64,000 nucleotides of DNA from an uncultured Bacteroidales bacterium (GCA_902798965.1 CADBYS010000011.1:1-64000); one strand, 5' to 3'; shown: positions 42,738 to 51,799, numbered from the stretch's first letter. Program-made: numbers and translations. The notes: generated by a model not told the origin, from the sequence alone.

Positions 42738-42773
42738 TGTGCAAATAGGTTGCACAACGATGTAGTAACTTTG
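42738..42773 (+). promoter_or_regulatory. TerY-P operon promoter with the shared operator
   Basis: TGTGCAA (42738-42744), spacer ATAGG, TTGCACA (42750-42756), 9 bases, TAACTTTG (42766-42773). Third copy of the layout. The ATG of the first gene lies 40 bases further. Confidence 0.8.
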
Positions 42774-42813
42774 CATCAGAAAATAAAAAGTTACACCATT
42801 AAATCTAACGACT

Positions 42814-43077
42814 ATGAGAAGACATATCCCATTAGGAAACATCGAAGAGATGCTGGAGTGCGTGGCGGAGATATCCGACCACTTCACCGTGAATGCGGCA
42901 GACATGATGCCGGAAGAGAAGAAGCAGGAGATATGGGAGTCGCTGCTGTATATCTGCGAGAACTACAACGACGGGGACTTCGACTTCGATGATGACCTGC
43001 CTGACCCTGATTACCAGAAAGTGCTCCGGGCAGTTCCGAAGGAGTGTCTGCTGATGGATGGTGCAATAATTAAATGA
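42814..43077 (+). CDS. Small acidic protein, first gene of the TerY-P operon
   Basis: 87 residues, MRRHIPLGNIEEMLECVAEI, then helical segments and a very acidic DFDFDDDLPDPDYQ. Not recognised. It is directly behind the shared operator promoter and 7 bases before the next gene, so it belongs to the TerY-P operon. Confidence 0.55.
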   Translation: MRRHIPLGNIEEMLECVAEISDHFTVNAADMMPEEKKQEIWESLLYICENYNDGDFDFDDDLPDPDYQKVLRAVPKECLLMDGAIIK

Positions 43078-43084
43078 TACAACT

Positions 43085-43843
43085 ATGAAAAACGAACTTC
43101 AAGAACTATACAAGCAAGTACAAGAGGGTTCAACGCGTGCGATGATTCGCATAGCGCGGATATACTATTGGGGATTAGGCGTTGAGCCGGATACACAGAA
43201 AGCAATCGAATGGCTACGTTCTGCCGTGGAGAAAGGACGCAAAGATGCCAATCTTATGCTCGGACATGTATATTATGACATGGAGCGCACTCCGGAAACC
43301 GACCGAAAGGCTTGGGAAGCTTACCAAGCTGCATACGAAGACAATAGTGGCTGCGCGTTCTTCTTGGGACGTATGCTGTACGATAACCGCGTAAGCGGCT
43401 ACGAGGATGATACTGAGCGGTTGGTAGATGCGGGTAAATTTATCGAAGAGGCGTTTTGTAACGATTTTAATTTGATAGAATCCCGATTATACTTATGGAA
43501 GATACTCTCGGAGTTAGGAGATCCGGATATAGCTCAAGACTATTACGACGATGCCGTGGATGATCTCTGTGATTACAAGGATTATAATAACTTGGCATAC
43601 GATCTGTGGAAATTCGGTGAATGCGAGAAGGCGCTGCCGTACATAGAGAAGGCTATGGAAATGGTAGGAGAAGACAAGCTGCTTCCGTATATGATTGACA
43701 CCTATGCCGAGGTGCTGTATGGCCTGGGCAGACTGGACGAGGCGAAGCAAGCATTCGACAAGTGCATGGCTGTGGCAAAGAATCTGGATGAACGCAGGCA
43801 TATACGCGAGACGGAAGAAAAAATCAAACAGAAATTCAATTGA
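43085..43843 (+). CDS. Sel1/TPR-repeat protein
   Basis: 252 residues of paired helices. Sel1-like repeats occupy the N-terminal part (AMIRIARIYYWGLGVEPDTQ, KAIEWLRSAVEKGRKDANLM) and TPR-like repeats the C-terminal part (ECEKALPYIEKAMEMVGEDK, GRLDEAKQAFDKCMAVAKNL). Such repeats bind partner proteins. No signal peptide. Position 7 bases after one gene and 5 bases before the next shows tight operon membership; it could be an adaptor for the kinase/phosphatase module downstream. Confidence 0.75.
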   Translation: MKNELQELYKQVQEGSTRAMIRIARIYYWGLGVEPDTQKAIEWLRSAVEKGRKDANLMLGHVYYDMERTPETDRKAWEAYQAAYEDNSGCAFFLGRMLYDNRVSGYEDDTERLVDAGKFIEEAFCNDFNLIESRLYLWKILSELGDPDIAQDYYDDAVDDLCDYKDYNNLAYDLWKFGECEKALPYIEKAMEMVGEDKLLPYMIDTYAEVLYGLGRLDEAKQAFDKCMAVAKNLDERRHIRETEEKIKQKFN

Positions 43844-43848
43844 GCCGT

Positions 43849-44118
43849 ATGAAACCTATCAAGTATCTTGCTTACGAGTTTCGGGATAAACTCTGCTTGG
43901 AGCATTTCCTGAACAGTTTATCCGAGGCATACAAGGATTTGGGATTTCCTGACCTGACCAAGGATCCGTTGTTTGAATCCGTGTCGGATGAGCATCCCGT
44001 ATATGTGCTGACCCCCAAGGGCGAACCCGTATATACCTTAGCAGACAAGGTATCGGACGAAGTTACGATTGTTAACAAGAGTAATGCAGAAACAATCATA
44101 AAACTATTGGAGGAATGA
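43849..44118 (+). CDS. Hypothetical protein, 89 residues
   Basis: ATG at 43849 (MKPIKYLAYEFRDKLCLEHF). A small two-part protein: a helical start, then a beta-rich end HPVYVLTPKGEPVYTLADKV. Not recognised. It follows the Sel1/TPR gene by 5 bases. A 124-base gap with a hairpin separates it from the kinase gene. Confidence 0.5.
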   Translation: MKPIKYLAYEFRDKLCLEHFLNSLSEAYKDLGFPDLTKDPLFESVSDEHPVYVLTPKGEPVYTLADKVSDEVTIVNKSNAETIIKLLEE

Positions 44119-44181
44119 TGCTCATAGCGCGGTCATAGAGTAGATTATCCATTGTTTTCCTCATAAACCTTACGGAATGTG

Positions 44182-44207
44182 ATTATCGCCGGCACTACAG
44201 CGATAAT
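44182..44207. other. Hairpin between the small genes and the kinase gene
   Basis: ATTATCGC pairs with GCGATAAT around a 10-base loop in the 124-base gap. No T-run follows. It may lower read-through or protect the mRNA. No TAnnTTTG promoter is visible before the kinase gene, so this may set the ratio between the two parts of the operon. Confidence 0.35.
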
Positions 44208-44242
44208 TACGGAACCGTTGCACTAAAAATTGATTGCAAACG

Positions 44243-45523
44243 ATGAAAATGATCCAACTTAACACCGGTATTCGCCTATCGAACGGCAGCGCGGCTGTCA
44301 TCAAGCAGGAACTTGGCCAGGGCGGTCAGGGCACGGTGTATCGCGTGACGGTGAACGGGCGCGACTATGCGATGAAGGTATATACCAAGATGCCGAACCG
44401 GAAGTTCATACAGAACCTTGAAGACAATGTCAGGAAGGGTGCACCCACCAAGCACTTCCTGTGGCCACTGTGGACGGTCAACTCCTCGAAGATATTCGGG
44501 TATGTGATGGACATACGGCCAAAGGAGTATGTGGAGTTCAGCAAGTTTCTGGTAGCCAAAGCGCGCTTCGCCTCATGGAGCGCGATGATCAACGCGGCGA
44601 TACAGATCACGTACGCCTTCCGCGAGCTGCACAGGAAAGGACTGTCGTACCAGGATCTGAACGACGGCAACTTCTTCTTCCATCCCGCAACGGGCGATGT
44701 GCTGATATGCGACAACGACAATGTGTGTCCGCCGGGTACGAACCTGGGCATCAAGGGCAAGTGCCGATACATGGCTCCCGAGGTGGTGATAGGCAACACG
44801 AATCCGAACAACCTGTCGGACTACTTCTCGCTGAGCGTGGTGCTGTTCATGCTGCTATTCAACAACCATCCGTTCGACGGCAAGCGCGTGGCGGACATAC
44901 CTTGCCTCAACGATGCGATAGAGCGGCATGTGTATGGCGAGAACCCTATCTTCATCTTTGACCCCGGCAAGCAACAGAACCGCCCGGTGCGGGGCATCCA
45001 TACGAACGTGATCAACCGTTGGCCGCTGTTCCCGGAGTTTGTGCGGCAGGCGTTCATCGAGGCATTTGACGAAGATGCACTGACAGAGCCTAACCTGCGC
45101 AAGTCCGACAACGACTGGGTGCGGATCCTCACCCAACTGCGCAGCCAGACCATCACGCACAGTTGCGGCAACGAGATGTTTGTGGATATCGACAAGACGT
45201 TCACCATCTGCTTCAACTGCCAGAAGTCGGTGGAGAAGCCGCTGGTACTCAGTATAGGCAAGCAGCGCGTAGCCCTGTACCCGAAGATGAAGATCTATGC
45301 CAACCAGACCTCGGCGAGCGGCGACCTGTTCACCGTGACGGGGGAGGTGGTCGTAAACAAGAACAATCCCAATGTATGGGGCTTGATGAACCGCACGCGG
45401 GATACATGGCGCGCCGTGTATCCCAACGGCAAGGAGCTGGAGGTAAAGCCCAATACAGGACTGCCGATATACAAAGGCGTGGAGGTGCATTTCGCGCACG
45501 ATATACAAGCAACAATACAATAA
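44243..45523 (+). CDS. Serine/threonine kinase of a TerY-P triad
   Basis: 426 residues from the ATG at 44243. Eukaryotic-type kinase fold: Gly loop GQGGQG (25-30), Lys45 in YAMKVY, catalytic loop SYQDLNDGNF (Asp138), DND (157-159) in place of DFG, and APE (178-180). After the kinase comes a zinc-ribbon-like stretch with HSCG...CFNC near 310-332 and a beta-rich C-terminal domain. The kinase with C-terminal Zn ribbon, next to a VWA protein and a PP2C phosphatase, is the TerY-P triad described in analyses of tellurium-resistance-linked systems. The DFG change to DND may affect metal binding. Confidence 0.85.
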   Translation: MKMIQLNTGIRLSNGSAAVIKQELGQGGQGTVYRVTVNGRDYAMKVYTKMPNRKFIQNLEDNVRKGAPTKHFLWPLWTVNSSKIFGYVMDIRPKEYVEFSKFLVAKARFASWSAMINAAIQITYAFRELHRKGLSYQDLNDGNFFFHPATGDVLICDNDNVCPPGTNLGIKGKCRYMAPEVVIGNTNPNNLSDYFSLSVVLFMLLFNNHPFDGKRVADIPCLNDAIERHVYGENPIFIFDPGKQQNRPVRGIHTNVINRWPLFPEFVRQAFIEAFDEDALTEPNLRKSDNDWVRILTQLRSQTITHSCGNEMFVDIDKTFTICFNCQKSVEKPLVLSIGKQRVALYPKMKIYANQTSASGDLFTVTGEVVVNKNNPNVWGLMNRTRDTWRAVYPNGKELEVKPNTGLPIYKGVEVHFAHDIQATIQ

Positions 45524-45537
45524 CCTTTTAAATTTTT

Positions 45538-46296
45538 ATGCATATGAATCCATTGGAAGCAGTAGAGATCGCCCGCAGACAGATGACTTTGTTTTTCATC
45601 GTCGATACATCGGGCAGTATGGATGGCGAGAAGATCGCCGCAGTAAACACCGCTATACGGGAGGTGATCCCGGAGATAGCCTACCTGTCGTCGGAGAACG
45701 CCGATGCCAAGATCAACGTGGCGTGCCTGAAGTTCGCCTCCGATGTGGACTGGCTGTTCCGCCCCACCGATGTGGAGGGGCTGAGTTGGACAGATCTGCG
45801 TGCCGGCGGCATGACGATGTTCGGCGAAGCATGCAACGAACTGGGCAGACGGCTGTCGCGTAACGAGTTTTTGAACTCGCCTACCGGGAACTTTGCGCCG
45901 GTGCTGTTCCTGATGAGCGACGGACAACCGACCGACGAGTACAAGCAGGCGCTGGACAGGCTGAAGGAGAACCGCTGGTTCAAGGTAGCCATCCGCGTGG
46001 CAATAGCCATCGGCGATGATGCCGACAAGCAGGTGCTGGCCGAGTTCACCGGCAGCCCGGAGCTGGTGCTGACCGCCCATACGCCCGAAGCATTGAAGCA
46101 GATGATCCGGTTCGTGAGCGTGACGTCGTCGAAGATTGGTTCGCGCAGCAGCGGCATAGGTGTAGGCGGCAGCAGCGTAAGCGGTGGCGGCAGTGGCGTA
46201 GCCGGACAGGAGACCAAGCAGGCGGAGTTTGCCGAGCAGGTGAAGGATTTCAAGGACGCAAACGATGATTTGGATCAACTGACTGACGGATTCTGA
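45538..46296 (+). CDS. TerY-like VWA-domain protein
   Basis: 252 residues; an ATG at 45544 (MNPLEAVEIARRQM) is an equal start candidate. A von Willebrand factor A domain with a complete MIDAS metal site: DTSGSM at 23-28, then GGMTMFGEAC and LMSDGQPTDE. The tail is flexible and Gly/Ser-rich (SSGIGVGGSSVSGGGSG). It probably binds a ligand in a metal-dependent way and is the switch of the TerY-P triad, acted on by kinase and phosphatase. 14 bases after the kinase gene, 1 base before the phosphatase gene. Confidence 0.9.
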   Translation: MHMNPLEAVEIARRQMTLFFIVDTSGSMDGEKIAAVNTAIREVIPEIAYLSSENADAKINVACLKFASDVDWLFRPTDVEGLSWTDLRAGGMTMFGEACNELGRRLSRNEFLNSPTGNFAPVLFLMSDGQPTDEYKQALDRLKENRWFKVAIRVAIAIGDDADKQVLAEFTGSPELVLTAHTPEALKQMIRFVSVTSSKIGSRSSGIGVGGSSVSGGGSGVAGQETKQAEFAEQVKDFKDANDDLDQLTDGF

Positions 46297-46297
46297 T

Positions 46298-47149
46298 ATG
46301 TATGCTTTTCATGCCATAACACGCGGCTCCTCGCATATCCCGGCAGGTAAGCCCTGTCAGGACTATGCGGCGAGCAGCTATACGAAGGATTACGCCATCG
46401 GCATTGTGGCTGACGGTCATGGCAGCGAGCGGCATTTCCGCAGCGAGCGGGGCGCACGGTATGCGGTAGAGGTGACGATGACCATCCTTGAGGAGCTACT
46501 GACGTCCACCCGGAACATGCGGCAGCTGCCCGAGGGCGACTGGCAGAAGCAGATAGCCGCCAGCATCATCTCGCGCTGGAACGACCGCATCGAGCAGGAT
46601 CAGGCAAAGGACGCCTTCACCGCCGACGAACTGAGCGCGCTGACGGACAGTGACAGGCAGGAGATAGAGGCAGGACGGTGGCAGTTTGCCTACGGCACGA
46701 CGCTGATCGCCGCGGTGCTGACCCGGGACTGCCTGTTCGGCCTGCAGATAGGCGACGGCAAGTGTGTGGCGGTGGATGCCGCGGGACAGATGCAGCAACC
46801 TATCCCCTGGGACGAGCGGTGCTTCCTGAACCGGACGACCTCGCTATGCGACAACGATGCCATCAGCCTGTTTCGATTCGCATACATGACCAGGCATCTG
46901 CCCGTAGCGGTATTCCTGGCCAGCGACGGAGTGGACGACACCTATACGACCGACGAGCGCCTGTACGCCTTCTACCAAGCCTTGTGGAAGATGCTGCAGG
47001 CGGATACTGATAAGGCGGTAGCCGACCTGCAGGACTTCCTGCCCAGGATGTCGGAGCAAGGCTCGCACGACGATATATCCATCGCGGGCGTGCTGTGCAA
47101 GCCGCTGCCCGCATGGCGGAGATTATTCGTCAGGAACTATTTATTGTAA
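46298..47149 (+). CDS. PP2C-type protein phosphatase of the TerY-P triad
   Basis: 283 residues. Metal-dependent phosphatase signature: Asp39 in VADGHGSERH, AYGTTLIAAVL, DGVDD near the middle and GSHDDISIAG near the end. N-terminal CQDYAA holds the usual first aspartate. It would remove phosphates added by the kinase. The start is 1 base after the VWA stop, and the next gene starts 17 bases after its stop. Confidence 0.9.
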   Translation: MYAFHAITRGSSHIPAGKPCQDYAASSYTKDYAIGIVADGHGSERHFRSERGARYAVEVTMTILEELLTSTRNMRQLPEGDWQKQIAASIISRWNDRIEQDQAKDAFTADELSALTDSDRQEIEAGRWQFAYGTTLIAAVLTRDCLFGLQIGDGKCVAVDAAGQMQQPIPWDERCFLNRTTSLCDNDAISLFRFAYMTRHLPVAVFLASDGVDDTYTTDERLYAFYQALWKMLQADTDKAVADLQDFLPRMSEQGSHDDISIAGVLCKPLPAWRRLFVRNYLL

Positions 47150-47166
47150 CAAATACCGATTGAGAT

Positions 47167-48225
47167 ATGAATACCCAAGAACAACTATTGCAGCAGCTGC
47201 TGAGCAAGCATCCCGACTTGCAGCAGCTGAGCGATGCACAGATCAAGAGTGCCACGGCGGATGCGTTCGGCAGCGGCACAGGCGAACAGCGGATAGCCTA
47301 TATGCTGCTGCGTTACGGCAAGCTGAACGATATAGCCACATGGCAGGACGTGCGCGGACTGGTGGACAGTTACACGCGCGTGCTGAACGTGGACGAAGAT
47401 ATGGTGGAGCAGGTGATCGAAACCTGCATGCATGCCATGGGCAAACAGATGCCGTCGCCTGTAGCCGGTGCCAACTACCAATCGGCAAGCCGGCTTGTGC
47501 CATCCGTGCCGCCGCAGCAGAACAACCGGCGCGTAAAGGTGCGCAACCGAGCCGAGCGGCAGCAACAACTCGACGCCCACCCGCAAGTGCCCTATCCGCC
47601 CTATACGCTTTGGGAGAACATGCGGGATTATGCATGGGGAGGGATGTTGGACTTTGTCCTTACCACGGTTATATGGATTTGCGGTGTAATATTCGGCGTA
47701 CCGGCATATCTTATCTCGCTATTCTTCAATTATATTGACAAGGGGCATTGGAACATGTACCTGTGGTGCGCCTATGGTGCGTTGTGTTTGTATGCCTTGT
47801 ATAAAGGAATAGAAAGATATATCGAGCAAAAAAACATTGCAATTCGTGACCATAGAGGGGGATACCATGATGAAGAGCGGCTACAAAAAATTATCGCTAA
47901 CAAAGGCTACACCCGCAAAGCCGAAGAGATCATGCGCGCCGCCTACCGGCAAGCGCGAGCCATCAAGAACGACAGCACGGTGACATACCTCAGTTCAATC
48001 TTTGAGCGGGCATATCAGGATGCGCTGGAGGATGTGATGTGCTACTTCGACGAGGATACCCGATGGTGGTATCTGGAGATTTACGATGGCGAAGGTGGGC
48101 GGTCAGAGTGCTTGCTGTCCTATTCCTGCCTGTATGAGAAGTTCTACGGAAACGAGGCTTTCAACCCCCAAAAATACCAAGCGGATATTTTCGGGCACTT
48201 TGATTTCGGTATACCTGCATGGTAA
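47167..48225 (+). CDS. Membrane protein, fourth gene of the triad cluster
   Basis: 352 residues. A cytoplasmic N-terminal part (MNTQEQLLQQLLSKHPDLQQ), a Pro/Arg-rich linker, two membrane segments (LTTVIWICGVIFGVPAYLIS, MYLWCAYGALCLYALYKGI), and a helical C-terminal domain (YTRKAEEIMRAAYRQARAIK). Not recognised. It could anchor the kinase/VWA/phosphatase complex at the membrane or act as effector. GC drops in the middle compared with the neighbouring genes. A hairpin ends the operon. Confidence 0.65.
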   Translation: MNTQEQLLQQLLSKHPDLQQLSDAQIKSATADAFGSGTGEQRIAYMLLRYGKLNDIATWQDVRGLVDSYTRVLNVDEDMVEQVIETCMHAMGKQMPSPVAGANYQSASRLVPSVPPQQNNRRVKVRNRAERQQQLDAHPQVPYPPYTLWENMRDYAWGGMLDFVLTTVIWICGVIFGVPAYLISLFFNYIDKGHWNMYLWCAYGALCLYALYKGIERYIEQKNIAIRDHRGGYHDEERLQKIIANKGYTRKAEEIMRAAYRQARAIKNDSTVTYLSSIFERAYQDALEDVMCYFDEDTRWWYLEIYDGEGGRSECLLSYSCLYEKFYGNEAFNPQKYQADIFGHFDFGIPAW

Positions 48226-48245
48226 GATTTCGCATGTAAGTACAC

Positions 48246-48283
48246 CAACAGAAAAGCGACCCGAGTGAGTCGCTTCGCTGTTG
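48246..48283 (+). terminator. Hairpin at the end of the TerY-P operon
   Basis: CAACAG...GCGAC pairs with GTCGC...CTGTTG around CCGAGTGA. A G-run and an A-run follow instead of T, so termination strength is uncertain. Confidence 0.5.
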
Positions 48284-48374
48284 GGGGGAAAAACCTAAAG
48301 GTACGATTAGTTCACGAATTAAGCGAAATAATCGTTCGAGTGAAACGAGATAAGAATTAAACGAATGCGATGGG

Positions 48375-50531
48375 TTACTTTATTTGCGCACCGAGGGCGG
48401 TGTAGAGGCGGTTGTCGCGAAAGATGAGAAGTTCACCATTAACAATCATCTTGCGGCTGAGGGCTGATGATTGATTACTGACAGCCTCAGCGCCGGTGGT
48501 GGTGTTGTCGATGTGGGCGGCGAAGAACGCCATCATGTCGCTATACCAGGTTGCGCCGGCTTGGTGCATAAGTTCGGGGTTGAAGATGAGCTCCTTGTCC
48601 GTGCTAAGCAGGTTGTTGTACGGCGCGATGTTCGTGTGCGGCGGGCAGACATTATCCTGCAGGCCTATACATGCCAGCGTGGGTGAAGAGATGGTGGTCG
48701 CGAGGTTCTTGGTATCGAAGTACGAGAGGAAGGCAAACATCTCAGCGTCAGTCATTGTGCCTTGGTTTTCGCGGGCTACGTATGCCGGCCAATTGACGAT
48801 ATCGAAGTAGTCGGGGTAGTCACCCAGGAACGCGATACCCGGAGCGATGGCGCGGAACGGATAGTCGCTCAGTGCTGCAGCTGCGTAAGTGAATGCACCG
48901 CCCTGACTCTGTCCTTCGCCGAAGAGGTTGCGCATGTCGCTCGTGGTGCGGGTTGCCATGAAGCGGATAGCTTGCACGCAGTCCATGAACGCACCGCGGT
49001 AATAGTAGCTGTCCTTGTCGCCGAAGTTGAAGGCAAACCAGTCGCCGTAGGTGTTGATGAAGTCACCCTTGCCGTCGGCTTCGCGCTCGTCGGCAGCACG
49101 GTTGTTGATGCACTGACCGCGGGTAGAGAGGTAGAACTCGGCATAGGTGGGCTCTGCATCGCCGGAGGGGCAATACGGCTTGACATCTTGACCGCCCGGG
49201 CGGTAACCCGAGTCGTAACCCATATAGTGCATAATCACGGGGTGTTTCTGTCCGTCTTGCGGTTCGCAATAGTAGCCGCGAACTACAACGGGGGCGCCTG
49301 TCAAGCCGTCGGGTACGGAGTTCATCTCCACGAGATAGACCTTGCGGGCAGCGGTGGATTTGGCGGTAATCTCGGTGAGCGTGGCGTTCATGTCGATCGC
49401 CTCGAGTTGCGCCTTGGCGGTAGCCCAGAACGTAGCAAAATCGCTCTGTGCGTCGGGGGCGGAAACGATAGCGGAAGGATTGATGCCGAACACGAACGCA
49501 CGTGCCAGATCGTCGTTGACGATGCAGGTAGCCTTGTAGAAGCCTGCAGCGAGGTTGCCGGCGGTGGTAAGAACTATATCTTCGCTGCCATTGGCGGGAA
49601 TCGTGCGCACAGCCATGAGCGTATCTACGGCAACCGACTTGTCGGTAGCTATCTCCACCTCGATATTGGCGGTCACTGCTTCGGCGTAGGGGTTCTCGAC
49701 ATGGATGGTGATGCTCGGCTGAGCCGCGAACACCCAGTCACTGGTCACCGGCACAGAGAGGGTGAGCGTCTTTATGTCAGCAGGGTTGATCAGCAGCACT
49801 TCGGTCAGGGTGTAGTTGCAACCGCTGACATTCACGCCGCGCGCCTGCAGTTCGGCAAGCATATCGGCGGTGATGGTGTAGTCGTAGTAACGGCCGCTTA
49901 TAAATGCCAACGGCGCATCGACCAGTTCATTCCAAGCGGTTGTCTCCTTGAGTTGCAGTTGGGCATTACCTCCCAGGTTGGTGAAACGGCAGCGCAGCAG
50001 TTGTCCTACCTGGGCATTGGCGAAATGACTTGCCTCGATCGTTTGCCATGCACCCCAGTTGCTCGGCATAACCACCGACCCGCTCCAGATAGATTGCGTA
50101 GTGCCGGCAGCGGAGGGAGTGTGCGTGAGGGTGATGAGGTTGGCCGTGTAACCTGCACCTTTCACCACAAGATAGTTGCCGGCAGCAATGCTATCGAGCA
50201 TCGTTTGCGTCAGTTCGATCGTTGCCTTGTGCGGTGCGGTCTGTCCTGCCAAGCCATAGTTGTGCGTATCGGCAAAATCCACCCACGACCACGATGCATT
50301 GACGAACTGCAGATACACCTGCGGCCATTCGGTTCCGGTACTGATGGCGGTGACATACACATTGATCTCGTCACCGGCCACGGCGCCCGACAGAGCAGCT
50401 TTATCGATCAGTGCATAGCCCGACGACCAGTCGTCGGCACAGGTAAACTCCTCGGAGTACAATGTCGTTTCTGTTGCCCATGTCAGCGAGCATATCGCAA
50501 GCAAGGCGATTATGAGAGAAAGTTTTTTCAT
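48375..50531 (-). CDS. Secreted acetylxylan-esterase-type hydrolase
   Basis: 718 residues. Signal peptide MKKLSLIIALLAICSLTWAT; two beta-sandwich, carbohydrate-binding-like regions (about 20-350); then an alpha/beta-hydrolase of the acetylxylan esterase/CE7 type (about 365-680) with nucleophile motif GEGQSQGGA and GLQDNVCPPHTN and HQAG for the acid and histidine. The last about 40 residues (RKMIVNGELLIFRDNRLYTA) match the short C-terminal tail common in secreted Bacteroidales proteins. It removes acetyl groups from plant polysaccharide. Next to a GH26 mannanase, so acetylated mannan is a likely substrate. Confidence 0.8.
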   Translation of the reverse strand: MKKLSLIIALLAICSLTWATETTLYSEEFTCADDWSSGYALIDKAALSGAVAGDEINVYVTAISTGTEWPQVYLQFVNASWSWVDFADTHNYGLAGQTAPHKATIELTQTMLDSIAAGNYLVVKGAGYTANLITLTHTPSAAGTTQSIWSGSVVMPSNWGAWQTIEASHFANAQVGQLLRCRFTNLGGNAQLQLKETTAWNELVDAPLAFISGRYYDYTITADMLAELQARGVNVSGCNYTLTEVLLINPADIKTLTLSVPVTSDWVFAAQPSITIHVENPYAEAVTANIEVEIATDKSVAVDTLMAVRTIPANGSEDIVLTTAGNLAAGFYKATCIVNDDLARAFVFGINPSAIVSAPDAQSDFATFWATAKAQLEAIDMNATLTEITAKSTAARKVYLVEMNSVPDGLTGAPVVVRGYYCEPQDGQKHPVIMHYMGYDSGYRPGGQDVKPYCPSGDAEPTYAEFYLSTRGQCINNRAADEREADGKGDFINTYGDWFAFNFGDKDSYYYRGAFMDCVQAIRFMATRTTSDMRNLFGEGQSQGGAFTYAAAALSDYPFRAIAPGIAFLGDYPDYFDIVNWPAYVARENQGTMTDAEMFAFLSYFDTKNLATTISSPTLACIGLQDNVCPPHTNIAPYNNLLSTDKELIFNPELMHQAGATWYSDMMAFFAAHIDNTTTGAEAVSNQSSALSRKMIVNGELLIFRDNRLYTALGAQIK

Positions 50532-50534
50532 TTG

Positions 50535-51638
50535 TTATTTGCTTGTAATATTTTTCAGGAACAGGGTGCGCGGGGCGTCGTGGAACGCGCGGAAATGGGT
50601 GACGCTCTCGGGGATGGTGGGCGTTGGGCCGAAGAACTCATGCTCGGCGTTGCGCCAAACGAGGGCATACGACAAGGGATAGTCGCAGAGGATGGGCAGC
50701 AGTACCCTATCCCACCACGAGGGGTCAGGCACGTTGGCAAAACCGCACTCGGTGAGGGCGATAAGTTTGTGGTGCTGCGCGGCAAAGCGGCAGAGCATAT
50801 CCAGGTCGGCGCGCGTCTGACGGACGAAGTCTTCCTCCGTGCCCCACTCGTAGGCATCCAGACCGATCAGGTCGATGCACTCATCGCCCGGATACCATTG
50901 CAGGAATTTCTCTTCGGGCATATTGCCGTCAAGGTTGGGGGAATACGACCAAACAATAGAGGGAAAAAGGCTGTTGTTGATATTGTCTTGCGTCAGTTTG
51001 TACAAGGCTTGGTACTCTTCGGCGGTGCAATGCGTGGCACCCCACCAGAACCATGCGCCGTTGTTCTCGTGCCAGGGACGGAAGATGAAGGGGATGGGTT
51101 GGCCGTCGTCGGTATGTAAGGAGAGGAGGAACACGCGCACATGCTCCAACCATGTGAGGAACATCTGATGTTTCTCGCCGCCCGGGAGGATGGCTGCCAC
51201 AGTACCGTCGGTGGCTTCCCAGGCGCTGCCGGCAGGCCACTCTTGCGGCTCTTCGGTATCGGTCAGCGGGTTACGCGGATGCCAACTGATGGTAACGATA
51301 CCGCCACGCTGATGGTGGGCGATGATCTCGCGGCGCATGAGGTCGAAAGGAACAGAGTCGAGGTTCTTCTTGTCACCCATCTCTATGCCGCCAAGCTCGA
51401 AGCCCATGACGGCAGGGTAATCGCCGCAGGTCTCCAGCACATCGCTGCGATTCGGCTCATACGCCCAGCCTATTCCATAGAACGGGTCATCCTGATGACC
51501 GAACATGCAACCTTGTTCTTGCAGCACACGCAGGCGGTGCATGAGCTGCTCACGCGGCATGGGTTGGGGTTTATGACAAGACGAAAAAACGAGTCCGAAC
51601 AGGACTGCAACAAGTGCGATATGCGATGCGTGCTTCAT
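50535..51638 (-). CDS. GH26 endo-beta-1,4-mannanase, lipoprotein
   Basis: 367 residues from the ATG at 51638, supported by a TACCTTTG promoter at 51658-51665. Lipoprotein signal ending LVFSSC. Catalytic residues of GH26: acid/base Glu in RPWHENNGAWFWWG and nucleophile Glu in LTECGFANVPDPSWW. It cuts beta-mannan chains, probably at the cell surface. Its stop is 4 bases before the esterase start, so the two are expressed together. Confidence 0.9.
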   Translation of the reverse strand: MKHASHIALVAVLFGLVFSSCHKPQPMPREQLMHRLRVLQEQGCMFGHQDDPFYGIGWAYEPNRSDVLETCGDYPAVMGFELGGIEMGDKKNLDSVPFDLMRREIIAHHQRGGIVTISWHPRNPLTDTEEPQEWPAGSAWEATDGTVAAILPGGEKHQMFLTWLEHVRVFLLSLHTDDGQPIPFIFRPWHENNGAWFWWGATHCTAEEYQALYKLTQDNINNSLFPSIVWSYSPNLDGNMPEEKFLQWYPGDECIDLIGLDAYEWGTEEDFVRQTRADLDMLCRFAAQHHKLIALTECGFANVPDPSWWDRVLLPILCDYPLSYALVWRNAEHEFFGPTPTIPESVTHFRAFHDAPRTLFLKNITSK

Positions 51639-51657
51639 GAGTGATTGAAATTTGCTG

Positions 51658-51665
51658 CAAAGGTA
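51658..51665 (-). promoter_or_regulatory. Promoter of the mannanase-esterase operon
   Basis: TACCTTTG read leftward, 20 bases before the ATG at 51638. It is divergent from the promoter at 51792. Confidence 0.65.
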
Positions 51666-51769
51666 CGAAAAATAAGCGACAAGCACCGACACAATTTTGA
51701 CTTTTGCTACAACATTTGGTGTTCCGGCGCAAAAAAACGCCTTTTTGTGCATTTTTTTCCTCAAAAACT

Positions 51770-51799
51770 TGCATATATGCGAATTTTTTCGTACCTTTG
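51770..51799 (+). promoter_or_regulatory. Promoter of the outer-membrane protein gene
   Basis: ACTTGCATATATG then TACCTTTG at 51792-51799, 36 bases before the ATG at 51835. It shares the 51666-51770 gap with the divergent mannanase promoter. Confidence 0.7.

Noticed and set aside
48762-51119. Rightward open frame of 785 codons opposite the esterase and mannanase genes
   Set aside because: It is the antisense of two well-recognised secreted enzymes with signal peptides and catalytic motifs. Its predicted protein has no recognisable domain and the long opening comes from the GC-rich codon use.
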